Below are positions 27,301 to 34,873 of a stretch of DNA of 46,851 bases, piece by piece. The stretch is from an uncultured Prevotellaceae bacterium (GTDB lineage: Bacteria; Bacteroidota; Bacteroidia; Bacteroidales; Bacteroidaceae): NCBI GenBank assembly GCA_900318685.1, contig ONLL01000027.1, forward strand, positions 1 to 46,851, given 5' to 3'. Numbering within the stretch: the first letter of the stretch is position 1; every line of letters starts with the position of its first letter. The notes beneath the pieces were generated by a model. It was not told where the DNA came from. It did not search any database and saw only the letters and a program-made list of their open reading frames with translations. The position numbers and the translations under genes were made by a program.

Positions 27301-27493
27301 CTACTGGGCTATTGCTAACGATACAAAGGCTGTGCTTGTGGAGATTGACTTTATCTATCTTGGTGACACCGTGGGCATCAGCGACATTAACATCCTGCCT
27401 GCCAACAACCAGATTTATGACCTGCAGGGTCGTCAGGTTAATAGCAACAAGAAGGGTATCTTCATCCAGAACGGACATAAGGTGGTGAAATAA
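24377..27493 (+). CDS. Large secreted protein with carbohydrate-binding-like modules and sorting tail
   Basis: The 1038-aa product has a signal peptide (MKKNYFLAAAAFLLSMGAQAQ) and then two galactose-binding-like beta sandwiches, opening with SSYIQNPGFEEC (about residue 27) and SYVENFSFETGS (about 310), a pattern common in carbohydrate-binding modules. Between and after them are helical FIVAR-like stretches (AIQAAEAFVANPTTQDDVDG; TAIESTEGSMADRIDAINAA). Two related C-terminal modules of about 110 residues follow, starting near AAKEFLGVDQ and TDEQVNAILTEL and each containing a 'YDGW...A..W' signature (YAPYDGWFDREGKAEYWG; YAGYDGWRDANGDFRNW). The tail IYDLQGRQVNSNKKGIFIQ is T9SS type. It lies 51 bases after the giant paralogue without its own promoter box, so it is likely the third gene of that operon. 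A glycan-binding surface role is inferred, not proven. Confidence 0.82.
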   Translation: MKKNYFLAAAAFLLSMGAQAQIQDVTSSYIQNPGFEECTPLEADADGIVYLIADYSNPGGTDYADNGWTLVAQKNSANSGVINYGVTVKYSQWAAFPCSETAPEGSVGNKGLCFVGSDPVAYQTDEVELPSGYYRLTTKTYVYSGWAATSGITNRTGFVANDGTTYLSKKTTFNSNAVDEEGNVIKDADGNLTHIWDGDTIEILLPAPVKGHFQLSYGAGFFTVIDDVKLEYEARVITTALEEKIVKAKALSKELYDSDPELTAAIQAAEAFVANPTTQDDVDGQIQLLAAAMNTALENTFEPVDLSTSYVENFSFETGSIAPWVSQFAATATPPGWIAVKPAIDGNYYAYFAYNATEWTIEQTVSGLPAGYYYVQALLEGTSKGINPVTLFLNDTETTVTPLSDADYSKHFGQVVYFNGGSAKIGAKADAEFNIDAIRLIFCTDEDVLNEGIYNTVVADATAVLNDEGNAIITGEERTALQTAIESTEGSMADRIDAINAAVSAFSASKASYQAFETAKTAAAAYTMEAYPYADPAIYEEIQTLCATVATSGSDAVRLSQQLTYTCQKMVDSYFALEGVTDKVNYTAQMGEWTLDLLQADPDREGFFIQTTEFQKGMIASMEQTLSGLPVGKYAFVCESRANYSTVPTVLVNGNTVETLPHTGVQSYVSGVGYVDNWAKTIVSFDKGDGGELTLRIEANHSATYGTPEFGIGNMLLFKVADLTEFTEQINVERIIDQGYAAQNVTVDLAAAKEFLGVDQLTTSMLRIVNPDGTQISDYAPYDGWFDREGKAEYWGPNTFTCVKFFQAIPSGTYAICDMGGDRGSVAPVVGDEFSCKWALTANDKTYIFQTNVTYVEAPPVEKTVVDLGIVASVEYDPAEASYVEKTVTLTDEQVNAILTELELSSLTEATVYGYNPTTEELIENYAGYDGWRDANGDFRNWTGNSTVPACVKYTDGKTYYCYNINGCEPQVIKCYWAIANDTKAVLVEIDFIYLGDTVGISDINILPANNQIYDLQGRQVNSNKKGIFIQNGHKVVK

Positions 27494-27495
27494 AA

Positions 27496-27636
27496 ACCCA
27501 CCCCCTTCCCCTCCCCAGGGGAGGGGAGATGGAGTAAAAAAAGGATGGAAGGCAACATTGCTTTCCATCCTTTTTTATTCTCGCGACTCCTCATCTTTTT
27601 TAGCTCCCCTCCCTTGGGGAGGGGCTGGGGGTGGGT
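27496..27636. repeat. C-rich inverted repeat flanking the convergent terminator
   Basis: A 33-base arm at 27496-27528 (ACCCACCCCCTTCCCC onward) and an inverted 33-base arm at 27604-27636 flank 75 bases that contain the terminator. Each arm is itself internally palindromic. The second arm lies inside the CYTH gene and encodes its last residues. Confidence 0.85.
27536..27577. terminator. Bidirectional rho-independent terminator
   Basis: Arms 27543-27553 and 27560-27570 pair with one wobble, flanked by A and T runs on both sides, between the converging genes ending at 27493 and 27600. Confidence 0.85.
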
Positions 27637-28109
27637 CTCCACAAGCAATAGGGATTGCGACGCAGATGGGAGTTGTAATATCGGTGGTCGCCAGTCACTT
27701 CATCTCCGATGAAATCGGGCTTTTGATAGGGCTCGTCAGCAGATTGCAATTCTACCTCGGCAATGACCAGACCATCGTTATCGCCGTGAAACTCGTCGAC
27801 CTCGAACGTATGAGTACCACAGTCAACAAGATAGCGGGTCTTGTCGATGATGCCCGGCTCACACAGCTGCATCAGCTGCACAGCCTCATTCATGTCGATG
27901 GCAGTCTCAAACTCATAGCGACTCAGGCCGCCGTCGAGCGACGGACCTTTAATGGTGAGGAAAGCCTCGTCATCGCGAAGGCGCACCCTCACTGTCCGTC
28001 CGTGCCCGCTGCAGATATACCCTTGGCGTATATGGCTGCTGCTGCGTGCCTGCTGCTTGTAGGAGCTGTCCCTGACCAGGAACTTCCGCTCGATTTCCAT
28101 TCCGCTCAT
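27600..28109 (-). CDS. CYTH-domain protein
   Basis: The 169-aa product opens with MEIERKFLVRD, the ExExK signature of CYTH proteins (adenylate cyclase class IV / thiamine-triphosphatase fold), followed by basic and acidic tunnel residues in TVRVRLRDDEAFLTIKGP, SRYEFETAIDM, KTRYLVDC, FEVDEFHGDNDGLVIAEVEL. These bind a triphosphate and metals; bacterial short forms often hydrolyse tripolyphosphate, but the substrate here is open. I use the ATG at 28109 with AGGGA just upstream; ATG at 28100 is an alternative. The core ends near YYNSHLRRNPYCLW; the last dozen residues (RPTPSPSPREGS) and the stop are encoded by a C-rich repeat arm and are probably an acquired tail. It follows the small membrane peptide gene by 11 bases and is the last gene of the prfB operon. 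Confidence 0.88.
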   Translation of the reverse strand: MSGMEIERKFLVRDSSYKQQARSSSHIRQGYICSGHGRTVRVRLRDDEAFLTIKGPSLDGGLSRYEFETAIDMNEAVQLMQLCEPGIIDKTRYLVDCGTHTFEVDEFHGDNDGLVIAEVELQSADEPYQKPDFIGDEVTGDHRYYNSHLRRNPYCLWRPTPSPSPREGS

Positions 28110-28120
28110 CGTCCCTGCCG

Positions 28121-28276
28121 CTAGAAGTTGCTGGCGACGAAGATGAGGTAGAAGACTGCCAGTACGATAAAGGCGCCGATGATCCACATCACCACCTTCT
28201 TGCCGTTCTCTTCCTGTTTCTTCTCGTAAGCCTTCTGCTTTGCATTCAGCTTCTTTGCCTTTTCTTTTTGTGCCAT
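28121..28276 (-). CDS. 51-aa single-pass membrane peptide
   Basis: A short frame beginning ATG at 28276 encodes a strongly basic N-terminal half (MAQKEKAKKLNAKQKAYEKK) followed by one hydrophobic segment (residues ~29-47, VMWIIGAFIVLAVFYLIFV). It sits 25 bases after prfB and 11 bases before the CYTH gene, with tight operon spacing on both sides, which supports it being real. The Lys-rich part would face the cytoplasm by the positive-inside rule. No named family recognised; a small inner-membrane accessory protein is the most that can be said. Confidence 0.75.
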   Translation of the reverse strand: MAQKEKAKKLNAKQKAYEKKQEENGKKVVMWIIGAFIVLAVFYLIFVASNF

Positions 28277-28301
28277 AGTAATTATGTATTAAGTTTGATA
28301 G

Positions 28302-29423
28302 TTATTCGCTGTCAGTGACGGGAAATTCCATCAGGTAAGCCTTGATGAAGCCGTCGAGCTTGCCGTTCATCACACCATCGACGTCGCTCGTCTGGTAGTT
28401 GGTGCGATGGTCCTTCACACGCTTGTCGTCGAACACGTAGCTGCGTATCTGGCTGCCCCATTCTATCTTTTTCTTACCAGCCTCGATCTTTGCCTGTGCC
28501 TCCAGGCGCTTCTTCATCGCACGGTCGTAGAGCTGACTCTTCAGCAGCTTCAAGGCGCGCTCCTTGTTCTTCGGCTGGTCGCGTGTCTCCGTGTTCTCTA
28601 TCAGTATCTCCTCCTGCTCGCCTGTGTCGGGATCGGTGTACCAGTAACGCAGTCTGACGCCCGACTCCACCTTGTTCACATTCTGGCCGCCGGCACCGCT
28701 GCTGCGGAACGTGTCCCACGACAGCTTCGACGGATCGACATACACCTCGATGGTATCGTCGACTAGGGGACTGACGAAGACGCTGGCAAAGGATGTCATG
28801 CGCTTGCCCTGAGCATTGAAGGGACTCACACGCACCAGGCGGTGCACGCCGTTCTCGCTCTTCAGGTATCCATAGGCATACTCGCCGCCCTCAATCTGCA
28901 TGGTTACGCTCTTGATGCCGGCATCGTCGCCCTCCAGCAGGCTCGATATTGTCACCTTGTGGCCGTGAGCCTCAGCCCACCGCATGTACATACGCATCAG
29001 CATCTGTGCCCAGTCCTGGCTCTCTGTGCCACCGGCGCCGCTGTTGATCTTCAGGACACAGTCCATCGGGTCCTCCTTCTGCCGCAGCATGTTCATCATC
29101 TCCAGGTCCTCGATGGCCTTCAGCGCCTGCTGATAGTCGGCATCTACCTCCTCCTCGCTGACCATCTCCTCCTTGAAGAAGTCGAAGGCCAGCTGCAGTT
29201 CGTCTGCTCGCGTGCGTACATTATTATATCCTTCTATCCAACGCTTGATACTGCGCACCTTTTTCATCTGTTCCTCGGCGCGCTTAGGGTCGTCCCAGAA
29301 GTCGGGAGCCTGTGTTCTGAGCTCCTCTTCTTCCAGCTCCACCTGTCGCTCGTCAATCTTCAGATAGTGGCGCAGTTTATCGGCTCTGTCGAGCACGTCT
29401 TTCAGTTGTTCTTGCGTAATCAT
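28302..29423 (-). CDS. prfB: Peptide chain release factor 2
   Basis: The 373-aa product recognises UGA and UAA stop codons and triggers release of the finished chain. The peptide anticodon SPF is at residues 200-202 (VRVSPFNAQGKRMTSF) and the catalytic GGQ at 245-247 (SSGAGGQNVNKVESG). I start at the ATG at 29423 (MITQEQLKDVL), which follows the family N terminus; a longer reading to 29468 adds leader residues and crosses the promoter box. Many bacterial prfB genes contain a programmed +1 frameshift at an in-frame UGA near codon 25; here the frame runs through LRHYLKIDERQ without a stop, so this copy is not regulated that way. It heads an operon with the small membrane peptide and CYTH genes. 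Confidence 0.97.
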   Translation of the reverse strand: MITQEQLKDVLDRADKLRHYLKIDERQVELEEEELRTQAPDFWDDPKRAEEQMKKVRSIKRWIEGYNNVRTRADELQLAFDFFKEEMVSEEEVDADYQQALKAIEDLEMMNMLRQKEDPMDCVLKINSGAGGTESQDWAQMLMRMYMRWAEAHGHKVTISSLLEGDDAGIKSVTMQIEGGEYAYGYLKSENGVHRLVRVSPFNAQGKRMTSFASVFVSPLVDDTIEVYVDPSKLSWDTFRSSGAGGQNVNKVESGVRLRYWYTDPDTGEQEEILIENTETRDQPKNKERALKLLKSQLYDRAMKKRLEAQAKIEAGKKKIEWGSQIRSYVFDDKRVKDHRTNYQTSDVDGVMNGKLDGFIKAYLMEFPVTDSE

Positions 29424-29427
29424 GCTG

Positions 29428-29435
29428 CAAAGGTA
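29428..29435 (-). promoter_or_regulatory. -7 promoter box abutting the prfB start
   Basis: TACCTTTG on the minus strand ends only 4 bases before the ATG. With a start site 5-8 bases after the box, the transcript would begin at or next to the ATG, that is, be leaderless or nearly so. Confidence 0.6.
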
Positions 29436-29449
29436 CAAATAAGCGAGCG

Positions 29450-29483
29450 AAATGCCAAAGGAAAACAAGTTTTTCTTTGCATT
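29450..29483 (-). terminator. Imperfect hairpin between DUF5107 gene and prfB
   Basis: AAATGCCAAAGGAAAA and TTTTTCTTTGCATTT pair imperfectly with bulges, about 45 bases after the DUF5107 stop. No clean T tail, so the terminator call is tentative. Confidence 0.4.
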
Positions 29484-29528
29484 TCCGAGCGAAAGTACCT
29501 TCGAGTGTCAGTTCAGAGGTACAAATTT

Positions 29529-32500
29529 TCAGAGCTTGCAGGCCATCAACGTACGGAATTGCCGGATGCCCTGGTGGTTGTTGTCGAGGTCCTCTACCTC
29601 CTTCAGATAGCGCTCCGCCCGATCCTTATCGCCCATGCCGTAGTAGCCGAGGGCTAGCATGTACTTGCAATGAATGAGGTTCTTCGTATCGAGCGAGTCC
29701 TCCCAGATGAGCAGGTCGGGCAGGGATACGGCGAAATAGTCCATCGTCTGATGCTTAAAGATGTTCTGCTTGCCGTAGTTGATAAGCTTGTTGAACAGGC
29801 TGCGTGCCTTGTCCTCCTGACCCAGCTTGCGGTAGCAGAGCGCAGCATAGAATATCTTGTCGGGCTTGGCATCGTTGTAGTACATGGCGGCAGCAGGCTC
29901 GGTAGGCCCTTGAGTCCCCTCCTCATAACGGCCGAGGAAGTAGAGGAAGTCGTTGTCCTGAGCACCATAAAGCTTGCCCTCACCCAAGTGGTGCGGGAAG
30001 ACTAGGCACTCCTCAAGCAGTTGGCGGGCACGACTGTCGTCAGGGTCTTTCTGCAGCAGTTGCTTGGCAATCTCCAGACGGCACATCTGATACTGTCCGC
30101 TCACCTTGCCTTCGCCGCCTTCCCAGGGGTGGAAGATGCGGTTGTCGATGATCTCCTTGGCTTCCTCATAGCGGCCAAGCATATTGAGCAGCGTGGCCTC
30201 TTCGAGCACGAGGTCATCGCGCTGACGGATGAGCTCTGGATACTTACGCAGGAAGTCGAGACGCTCCTGATGCGGCTTGTGCAGGCGCTTGTAGAGCTGG
30301 TCGAGCTCCATGAGCATACGGGCATCGCTCTCGTCGAGGCGGAAGGCACGCTCCATATACTGCAAAGCCTCATCCTGACGATTCTGCTTGTTGAAACGGG
30401 CCAGAGCCAAGTTACGCCAGACGGTGGGGAACGAAGGATCGAGACGGGCCGAGAGCTCCCAGTTCTCGATGGCGAGGTCATACTGGCGCTTATCGTAGTA
30501 CAGACAGCCCAGATAATAAGGAGCCTTGCTGCATCTACTGCTATTTACATTTTTAGCTGCGTTGAGCGCGAGAATGTCCTCAAGGCGGTTGGGGAAGCAG
30601 TAGGCCGGAGCCTCACTTTCGGCTCTCTCCAACAGCGAGGGATCCTCCGGACTGCAGAAGGCGAAGAGGTAATACCAGGTCATAGGTGACGTGGCACCTT
30701 CCTCGATGGCTATCTGCCAGATGGCTTTCGCTTCGTCGGTGAGGCCTGCGGCAACATAGTCGAGCGCCGTCTCGTCGTAATTGCTTGCTGACTGGTGCAT
30801 CAGCTCTTTTATCTCTGTCAGTACTTCCTCGTCCTTGGAGAGCAGGTATTTCTCGTAGAGGATGCCATAGTTGAAATGGTCATATTCGAGTGACTCTACG
30901 ATGAGATCCGAAGCCTCGACGTCCTTTCCTGACTTGCGCAGGACGGCAGCCTTCAGGGCGCGTGCCTTGTGGTTGCGGCTGTTGAAGATGAGGCAGCGGT
31001 CCAGCTCGTCGAGCGCATCTTCATAGCGGCCTTGTGACGTGCTGATGCAGGCAGCCTCAAAATATCCGGCATCGGCCCAAGCCTTGTTCCAGGTCGACTT
31101 CCAGAAGAGTTCGTATGCCTCATTGAGGCGGCATTGGTACTTCAGACAGAGCGCAAGGTTGAAGATGGCCTCTCCATCGTAGGGATTAGGATTGCGCTTC
31201 TGCCATATCCTAACGGCCTTTCTCAGATAAGGCTCTGCCTTCTCGAAACGTCCGCGGCGCAGATACCACAGTCCCGTCTGGTTCAGACAGCGTACGTCGT
31301 TGGGATCGCGACGCAGGGCCTCCTCGTAATAGTCGAGGGCACTCCATGTGGCATGACGGTACTGCTCCAAGTGAAGGCCTGTGAGATAGAGCTGGTCGTT
31401 GGTCTTGGTATCCTGAGGCGGTAGGGCAGCTTCGGCAGCATCGGGAATAGGACGGATCTCGTCGTCCTCGGCCATCCAGCACAACCTTCCTATTTGCAAC
31501 AGCAGATCGTTCAGCTTTGCACCTTTTACGTCAACCGTCTGCTCAAATACTTCCTCTGGCGACAGCGTCAACTGCTGTTCGAAATACTTCTCTCCTTTCT
31601 TGTTGCTCAGCACTATCCGCACCTCCTGCTTCGATGTTGCCAGCACCTTGAAGGAAACCAAGCTTCCCTCCTTCTCTTCGATATTCATCACGAAGTCCTT
31701 CGACGCTTGCTTCACAATGCCAATCTCGCGATAAGGCATGAAGTACTGCACGAACTGCTTCTCCTCATACGGCATCAGCCAGGAGAAGTCGGGCTGGTTC
31801 TCGGTATAGACACCAGCCATCAGCTCGATATAAGGACGGAAGCCGGGCTTTAGTTGAGAGTTAAGAGTTGAGAGTTCAGAGTTTGCTACCGCTGTGTGAG
31901 TGCCTTTCGTTGAAGAGCCTTTCGCAGCGGTAGCAAACTCTGAACTATCAACTCTACACTCTACACTAATATCGTCCGTGAGGTTGCGGTCCCAAGCACG
32001 TCCGAAGTCACCGTTGCCCCAGGTCCATTGTTTCTTGCCGGGCGAGAAATGATGGGAGGCCACATGCAGCATGCCGCCCTTCGTGTCGTTCTCGTAACCG
32101 CCTTCGAAGTCATATTTTGAATTGACGGCCATATACGATGTCGGCACGTAGATATTCTTGTAGTTCGAGATGTCGACGCCGGCCGAGTAGTCCATCTTAT
32201 AATAGGTACCCGTAGCAATGGGGAATGATGACACGGCGCGCTTGCCATGATCGAAGACGGCATTGACATCGGGTGGGAACACACTCTGATAAGCATCGTT
32301 CACCTCAACGGCAGGATTGGCCCACCAGAGGAAAGTCTGGGGTAGGGGAGTGCGGTTGCTCACGCGGCCCTGAATCTCCAGATAGGCACAGCCAGGGCGG
32401 AGCGTGAAGCCTGCCATGCCCTTCTGATGGAACATGCGCTCCATCTCGTTCACCCACACCGTCACAGAGCCGTCCTCATTGTCCACGATGGTGCAGTCGA

Positions 32501-32885
32501 CTGGCATATAAGTGGAGGGACGATGGTGCTGGGGCCAGTTGAACTCGATGCCGCCGCTGATCCAAGGACCTGCAAGACCTACGAGCGCTGGCTTAATGAC
32601 GTGATTATAGTACACGAAGTGGCGTTGCTTGATCTTGTCGTAGGCCATCTGCACACGGCCGCCCAGCTCGGGCAGGATCATCACTTTGATGTACTCGTTC
32701 TCAAGCCATACGGCCTTGTATTCCTTGTCTACCTTCTCGTCGCTCATCGTCTCGATGACGGGGTAGGGGTAGACCACACCACTAGAGCCCTGATAGACTC
32801 TCTTTTCCAAGAACATTGGGCTCTTCTCGGGCTTGCCCACTTCGTAGGTAGGGATGGTCACCAGTTCTCTCCAAGCTTTTACCAT
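29529..32885 (-). CDS. DUF5107 / TPR protein
   Basis: The 1118-aa product has an N-terminal DUF5107 domain (about residues 1-400; LPELGGRVQMAYDK, GPWISGGIEFNWPQHHRP, WWANPAVEVNDAYQSVFPPDV, WGNGDFGRAWDRNL, PYIELMAGVYTENQPDFSW), whose fold resembles sugar mutarotases, followed by tetratricopeptide repeats (about 500-1110; DYYEEALRRDPNDVRCLNQTGL, ALQYMERAFRLDES). There is no signal peptide, so it should be cytoplasmic. In related proteins NLTD(E) runs almost directly into PYIELMAG; here about 45 residues (306-350, Ser/Thr/Ala-rich) are inserted, encoded by a palindromic repeat element at 31836-31970. It starts 27 bases after the acyl-CoA ligase stop and is probably cotranscribed with it. A link to carbohydrate handling is known for the family only loosely; the function here is not clear. 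Confidence 0.88.
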   Translation of the reverse strand: MVKAWRELVTIPTYEVGKPEKSPMFLEKRVYQGSSGVVYPYPVIETMSDEKVDKEYKAVWLENEYIKVMILPELGGRVQMAYDKIKQRHFVYYNHVIKPALVGLAGPWISGGIEFNWPQHHRPSTYMPVDCTIVDNEDGSVTVWVNEMERMFHQKGMAGFTLRPGCAYLEIQGRVSNRTPLPQTFLWWANPAVEVNDAYQSVFPPDVNAVFDHGKRAVSSFPIATGTYYKMDYSAGVDISNYKNIYVPTSYMAVNSKYDFEGGYENDTKGGMLHVASHHFSPGKKQWTWGNGDFGRAWDRNLTDDISVECRVDSSEFATAAKGSSTKGTHTAVANSELSTLNSQLKPGFRPYIELMAGVYTENQPDFSWLMPYEEKQFVQYFMPYREIGIVKQASKDFVMNIEEKEGSLVSFKVLATSKQEVRIVLSNKKGEKYFEQQLTLSPEEVFEQTVDVKGAKLNDLLLQIGRLCWMAEDDEIRPIPDAAEAALPPQDTKTNDQLYLTGLHLEQYRHATWSALDYYEEALRRDPNDVRCLNQTGLWYLRRGRFEKAEPYLRKAVRIWQKRNPNPYDGEAIFNLALCLKYQCRLNEAYELFWKSTWNKAWADAGYFEAACISTSQGRYEDALDELDRCLIFNSRNHKARALKAAVLRKSGKDVEASDLIVESLEYDHFNYGILYEKYLLSKDEEVLTEIKELMHQSASNYDETALDYVAAGLTDEAKAIWQIAIEEGATSPMTWYYLFAFCSPEDPSLLERAESEAPAYCFPNRLEDILALNAAKNVNSSRCSKAPYYLGCLYYDKRQYDLAIENWELSARLDPSFPTVWRNLALARFNKQNRQDEALQYMERAFRLDESDARMLMELDQLYKRLHKPHQERLDFLRKYPELIRQRDDLVLEEATLLNMLGRYEEAKEIIDNRIFHPWEGGEGKVSGQYQMCRLEIAKQLLQKDPDDSRARQLLEECLVFPHHLGEGKLYGAQDNDFLYFLGRYEEGTQGPTEPAAAMYYNDAKPDKIFYAALCYRKLGQEDKARSLFNKLINYGKQNIFKHQTMDYFAVSLPDLLIWEDSLDTKNLIHCKYMLALGYYGMGDKDRAERYLKEVEDLDNNHQGIRQFRTLMACKL
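31836..31970. repeat. Palindromic heptamer element inserted in frame in the DUF5107 gene
   Basis: Perfect 22-bp arms at 31873-31894 and 31925-31946 flank a 30-base loop. Outward, both arms run into tandem 7-mers: four NAGAGTT units at 31856-31883 and five units of the AACTCTA type at 31936-31970. The outer edge at 31970 coincides with the point where the protein departs from the DUF5107 pattern. The loop has a direct repeat of GCCTTTCG. Confidence 0.85.
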
Positions 32886-32912
32886 AGTATGATGTAATGT
32901 CGTGGTTTTGGG

Positions 32913-34718
32913 TTACTCGTACATCTTCTCGATTTCCTTGCTGTAGTTGTCGTTGAGCACGCGCCGCTTGATCTTCAGCGTGTTGGTCAGCTCGCCGCGT
33001 TCCAACGAGAAGGGCTGGGGCAGGAGGGTGAAGCGCTTCACCTGCTCATACTGTGCCAGCTGCTGCTGGAGGGTGTCGATGCGCTCAGTAATCATAGCAT
33101 GAATCTGAGCATTCTGGCAGAGGTCGGCACGGCTGCTGAAGTTGATGCCGTGCTCGCGGGCATATTCCTCGAGCAGTCGGTATTCGGGGATGATGAGCGC
33201 AGAGACGTACTTGCGCTGGTCGGCGATGATGGCGATCTGGTCGATGTACTTGTCGACGAGCAGCTTCGACTCAATCATCTGTGGTGCGATATACTTGCCG
33301 TTGGAGGTCTTGAAGAGGTCCTTGATGCGGTCTTTGAGGAACAGCTCGCCGTCCTTGAGGTAGCCGGAGTCGCCCGTACGGAAATATCCGTCTTCAGTGA
33401 AGCTCTGGCGGGTGAGGTCGTCGCGGTTGTAGTAGCCCCGTGTGATAGTTGGGCCCTTGAGCAGTATCTCGCCTTCATCGCTGATGCGGATGCTGATGCT
33501 GCTGATGGGTCGTCCCACCGAGCCGATGGTGTAGGGCACGTCGAGATGGTCGCAGGTGACGGTGGCAAGGCTCTCGGTGAGTCCGTAGCCCACCATCATA
33601 TTGATGCCGATGGCATGCACGAACTCCTCGACATGCTGCGACACGGTGGCTCCTGCCGTGGGGAAGAAATGGGCATTCTCCAGGCCCAGCTCCTTGCGGA
33701 CGAGTGAGAACACGGTCTTGTTAAGCATCTCATACTCCAGGTGAAGACCCATAGGCGGACGACGGCCCTTCGAGAGGTAGTCGATGTTGTGGCGGCGTCC
33801 TATCTTCAGGGCATGCTCGAAGAGCTTGCGCTTGACGGCTGAGCTGGCCTCGATCTTCTCCTGCACGCCCATGTAGACCTTCTCCCAGAAGCGGGGCACG
33901 GCCGACATGCAGGTGGGATGCGTTTCGCGCATGGACTGCTGCACCTCCAAGGGATTGGTATTGACGATGAGGCGGGCGCCCATAGTGATGCACAGGATCT
34001 TCCAGCCTTTCTCGAAGATATGCGTGAAGGGCAGGAAATTGAGCACGCGGTCCTTGTCGCTCACAGGCACGCACTCGTGGTTGGCCTCCATTGCGGCATG
34101 ATACTGCCCGCAGGTGAGGACCACGCCCTTCGAGTCGCCCGTGGTGCCGCTGGTATAGAGGATGTTGGCGATGTCGTCCATCGTGGCTTGCCGGCAAAGG
34201 TTGTCGACCTCGCTCTGACGGGGGAATCCCTCGCCCAGCTTCAGGAAGTCGGAGAAGTGGATGCTGGTAGTGTCACCCTCGGGGATGACGACGGCAGGGT
34301 CGAAGACGATGATGCGCTCGAGCGTGTGACAGGTGGCGAAGACACGCCGTGCCTTGTCGTACTGTGCCTGCTCGCCCACGAAGATGAAGCGGATGTGTGC
34401 ATCATTGATGATGAACTGTATCTGCTGTTCAGAGCTCGTGGCATAGAAGGGGATGGTGACAGCACGGATGCCCCAGGCCCCGAAGTCGGTGAAGAGATAG
34501 TGGACGGAGTTTTGCGAGAACACGCCTACATTCTCCTGTACTCCCACGCCCATGTTGAGCAGAGCGTTTGACACTTGTCGCACCTGGGTGGAGAACTCGT
34601 TCCAGGAGTAGGACTTCCACTGTCTGGAGCCGTAATCCTTGTAGATGAGCGCCTCGCGATCGCCATACTTGGCTGCCACGTCGTGGATCAGACGCGAGAG
34701 ATGACTGTTCACTTGCAT
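32913..34718 (-). CDS. Long-chain fatty-acid--CoA ligase (AMP-forming)
   Basis: The 601-aa product is a complete adenylate-forming enzyme that joins a long-chain fatty acid to CoA using ATP. The P-loop-like motif ILYTSGTTGDSKGVVLT is at about residues 186-202, the GYGLTES motif near 378, and the hinge region with YFRTGDSGYLKDGELFLKDRIKD near 455; the catalytic lysine region near the end (LERGELTNTLKIKRR) is present. This long form, with a NVGVFSQNS / FYATSSEQQIQFI N-terminal domain, is common in Bacteroidales. It starts at the ATG at 34718, 24 bases after a promoter box, and is followed closely by the DUF5107 gene. It could serve phospholipid or fatty-acid recycling; specificity is not readable from sequence. 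Confidence 0.93.
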   Translation of the reverse strand: MQVNSHLSRLIHDVAAKYGDREALIYKDYGSRQWKSYSWNEFSTQVRQVSNALLNMGVGVQENVGVFSQNSVHYLFTDFGAWGIRAVTIPFYATSSEQQIQFIINDAHIRFIFVGEQAQYDKARRVFATCHTLERIIVFDPAVVIPEGDTTSIHFSDFLKLGEGFPRQSEVDNLCRQATMDDIANILYTSGTTGDSKGVVLTCGQYHAAMEANHECVPVSDKDRVLNFLPFTHIFEKGWKILCITMGARLIVNTNPLEVQQSMRETHPTCMSAVPRFWEKVYMGVQEKIEASSAVKRKLFEHALKIGRRHNIDYLSKGRRPPMGLHLEYEMLNKTVFSLVRKELGLENAHFFPTAGATVSQHVEEFVHAIGINMMVGYGLTESLATVTCDHLDVPYTIGSVGRPISSISIRISDEGEILLKGPTITRGYYNRDDLTRQSFTEDGYFRTGDSGYLKDGELFLKDRIKDLFKTSNGKYIAPQMIESKLLVDKYIDQIAIIADQRKYVSALIIPEYRLLEEYAREHGINFSSRADLCQNAQIHAMITERIDTLQQQLAQYEQVKRFTLLPQPFSLERGELTNTLKIKRRVLNDNYSKEIEKMYE

Positions 34719-34742
34719 AAGCCTTCACATTTGTTCCGTATG

Positions 34743-34750
34743 CAAAGGTA
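34743..34750 (-). promoter_or_regulatory. -7 promoter box for the acyl-CoA ligase operon
   Basis: TACCTTTG on the minus strand, about 24 bases before the ATG at 34718. Confidence 0.65.
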
Positions 34751-34826
34751 GGTATTTTTTTCCTTACCCGCAAATTTTTCGCCGAAAAAAAGGCGACGTT
34801 GCAGCTGCGAAATGCAGAGAGAGAGA

Positions 34827-34873
34827 TTTCCCTAACACATTTTAGGGATTTTCCTCTTGGCCGTCTAGGGAAA
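34827..34873 (+). promoter_or_regulatory. Candidate operator with TAGGGA(AA) copies before the lipoprotein gene
   Basis: TTTCCCTA at 34827-34834 and its exact reverse complement TAGGGAAA at 34866-34873, plus a third TAGGGA at 34843-34848. The last full copy lies between the -33-like CTTG (34856-34859) and the -7 box, where a bound protein would block transcription. Confidence 0.35.

Noticed and set aside
27496-27636. Riboswitch or structured RNA between the converging genes
   Set aside because: The structure is explained by a common C-rich repeat pair around a terminator; there is no leader position relative to a downstream gene.
29360-29376. Programmed +1 frameshift site in prfB
   Set aside because: The frame is continuous and there is no in-frame UGA at the expected position.
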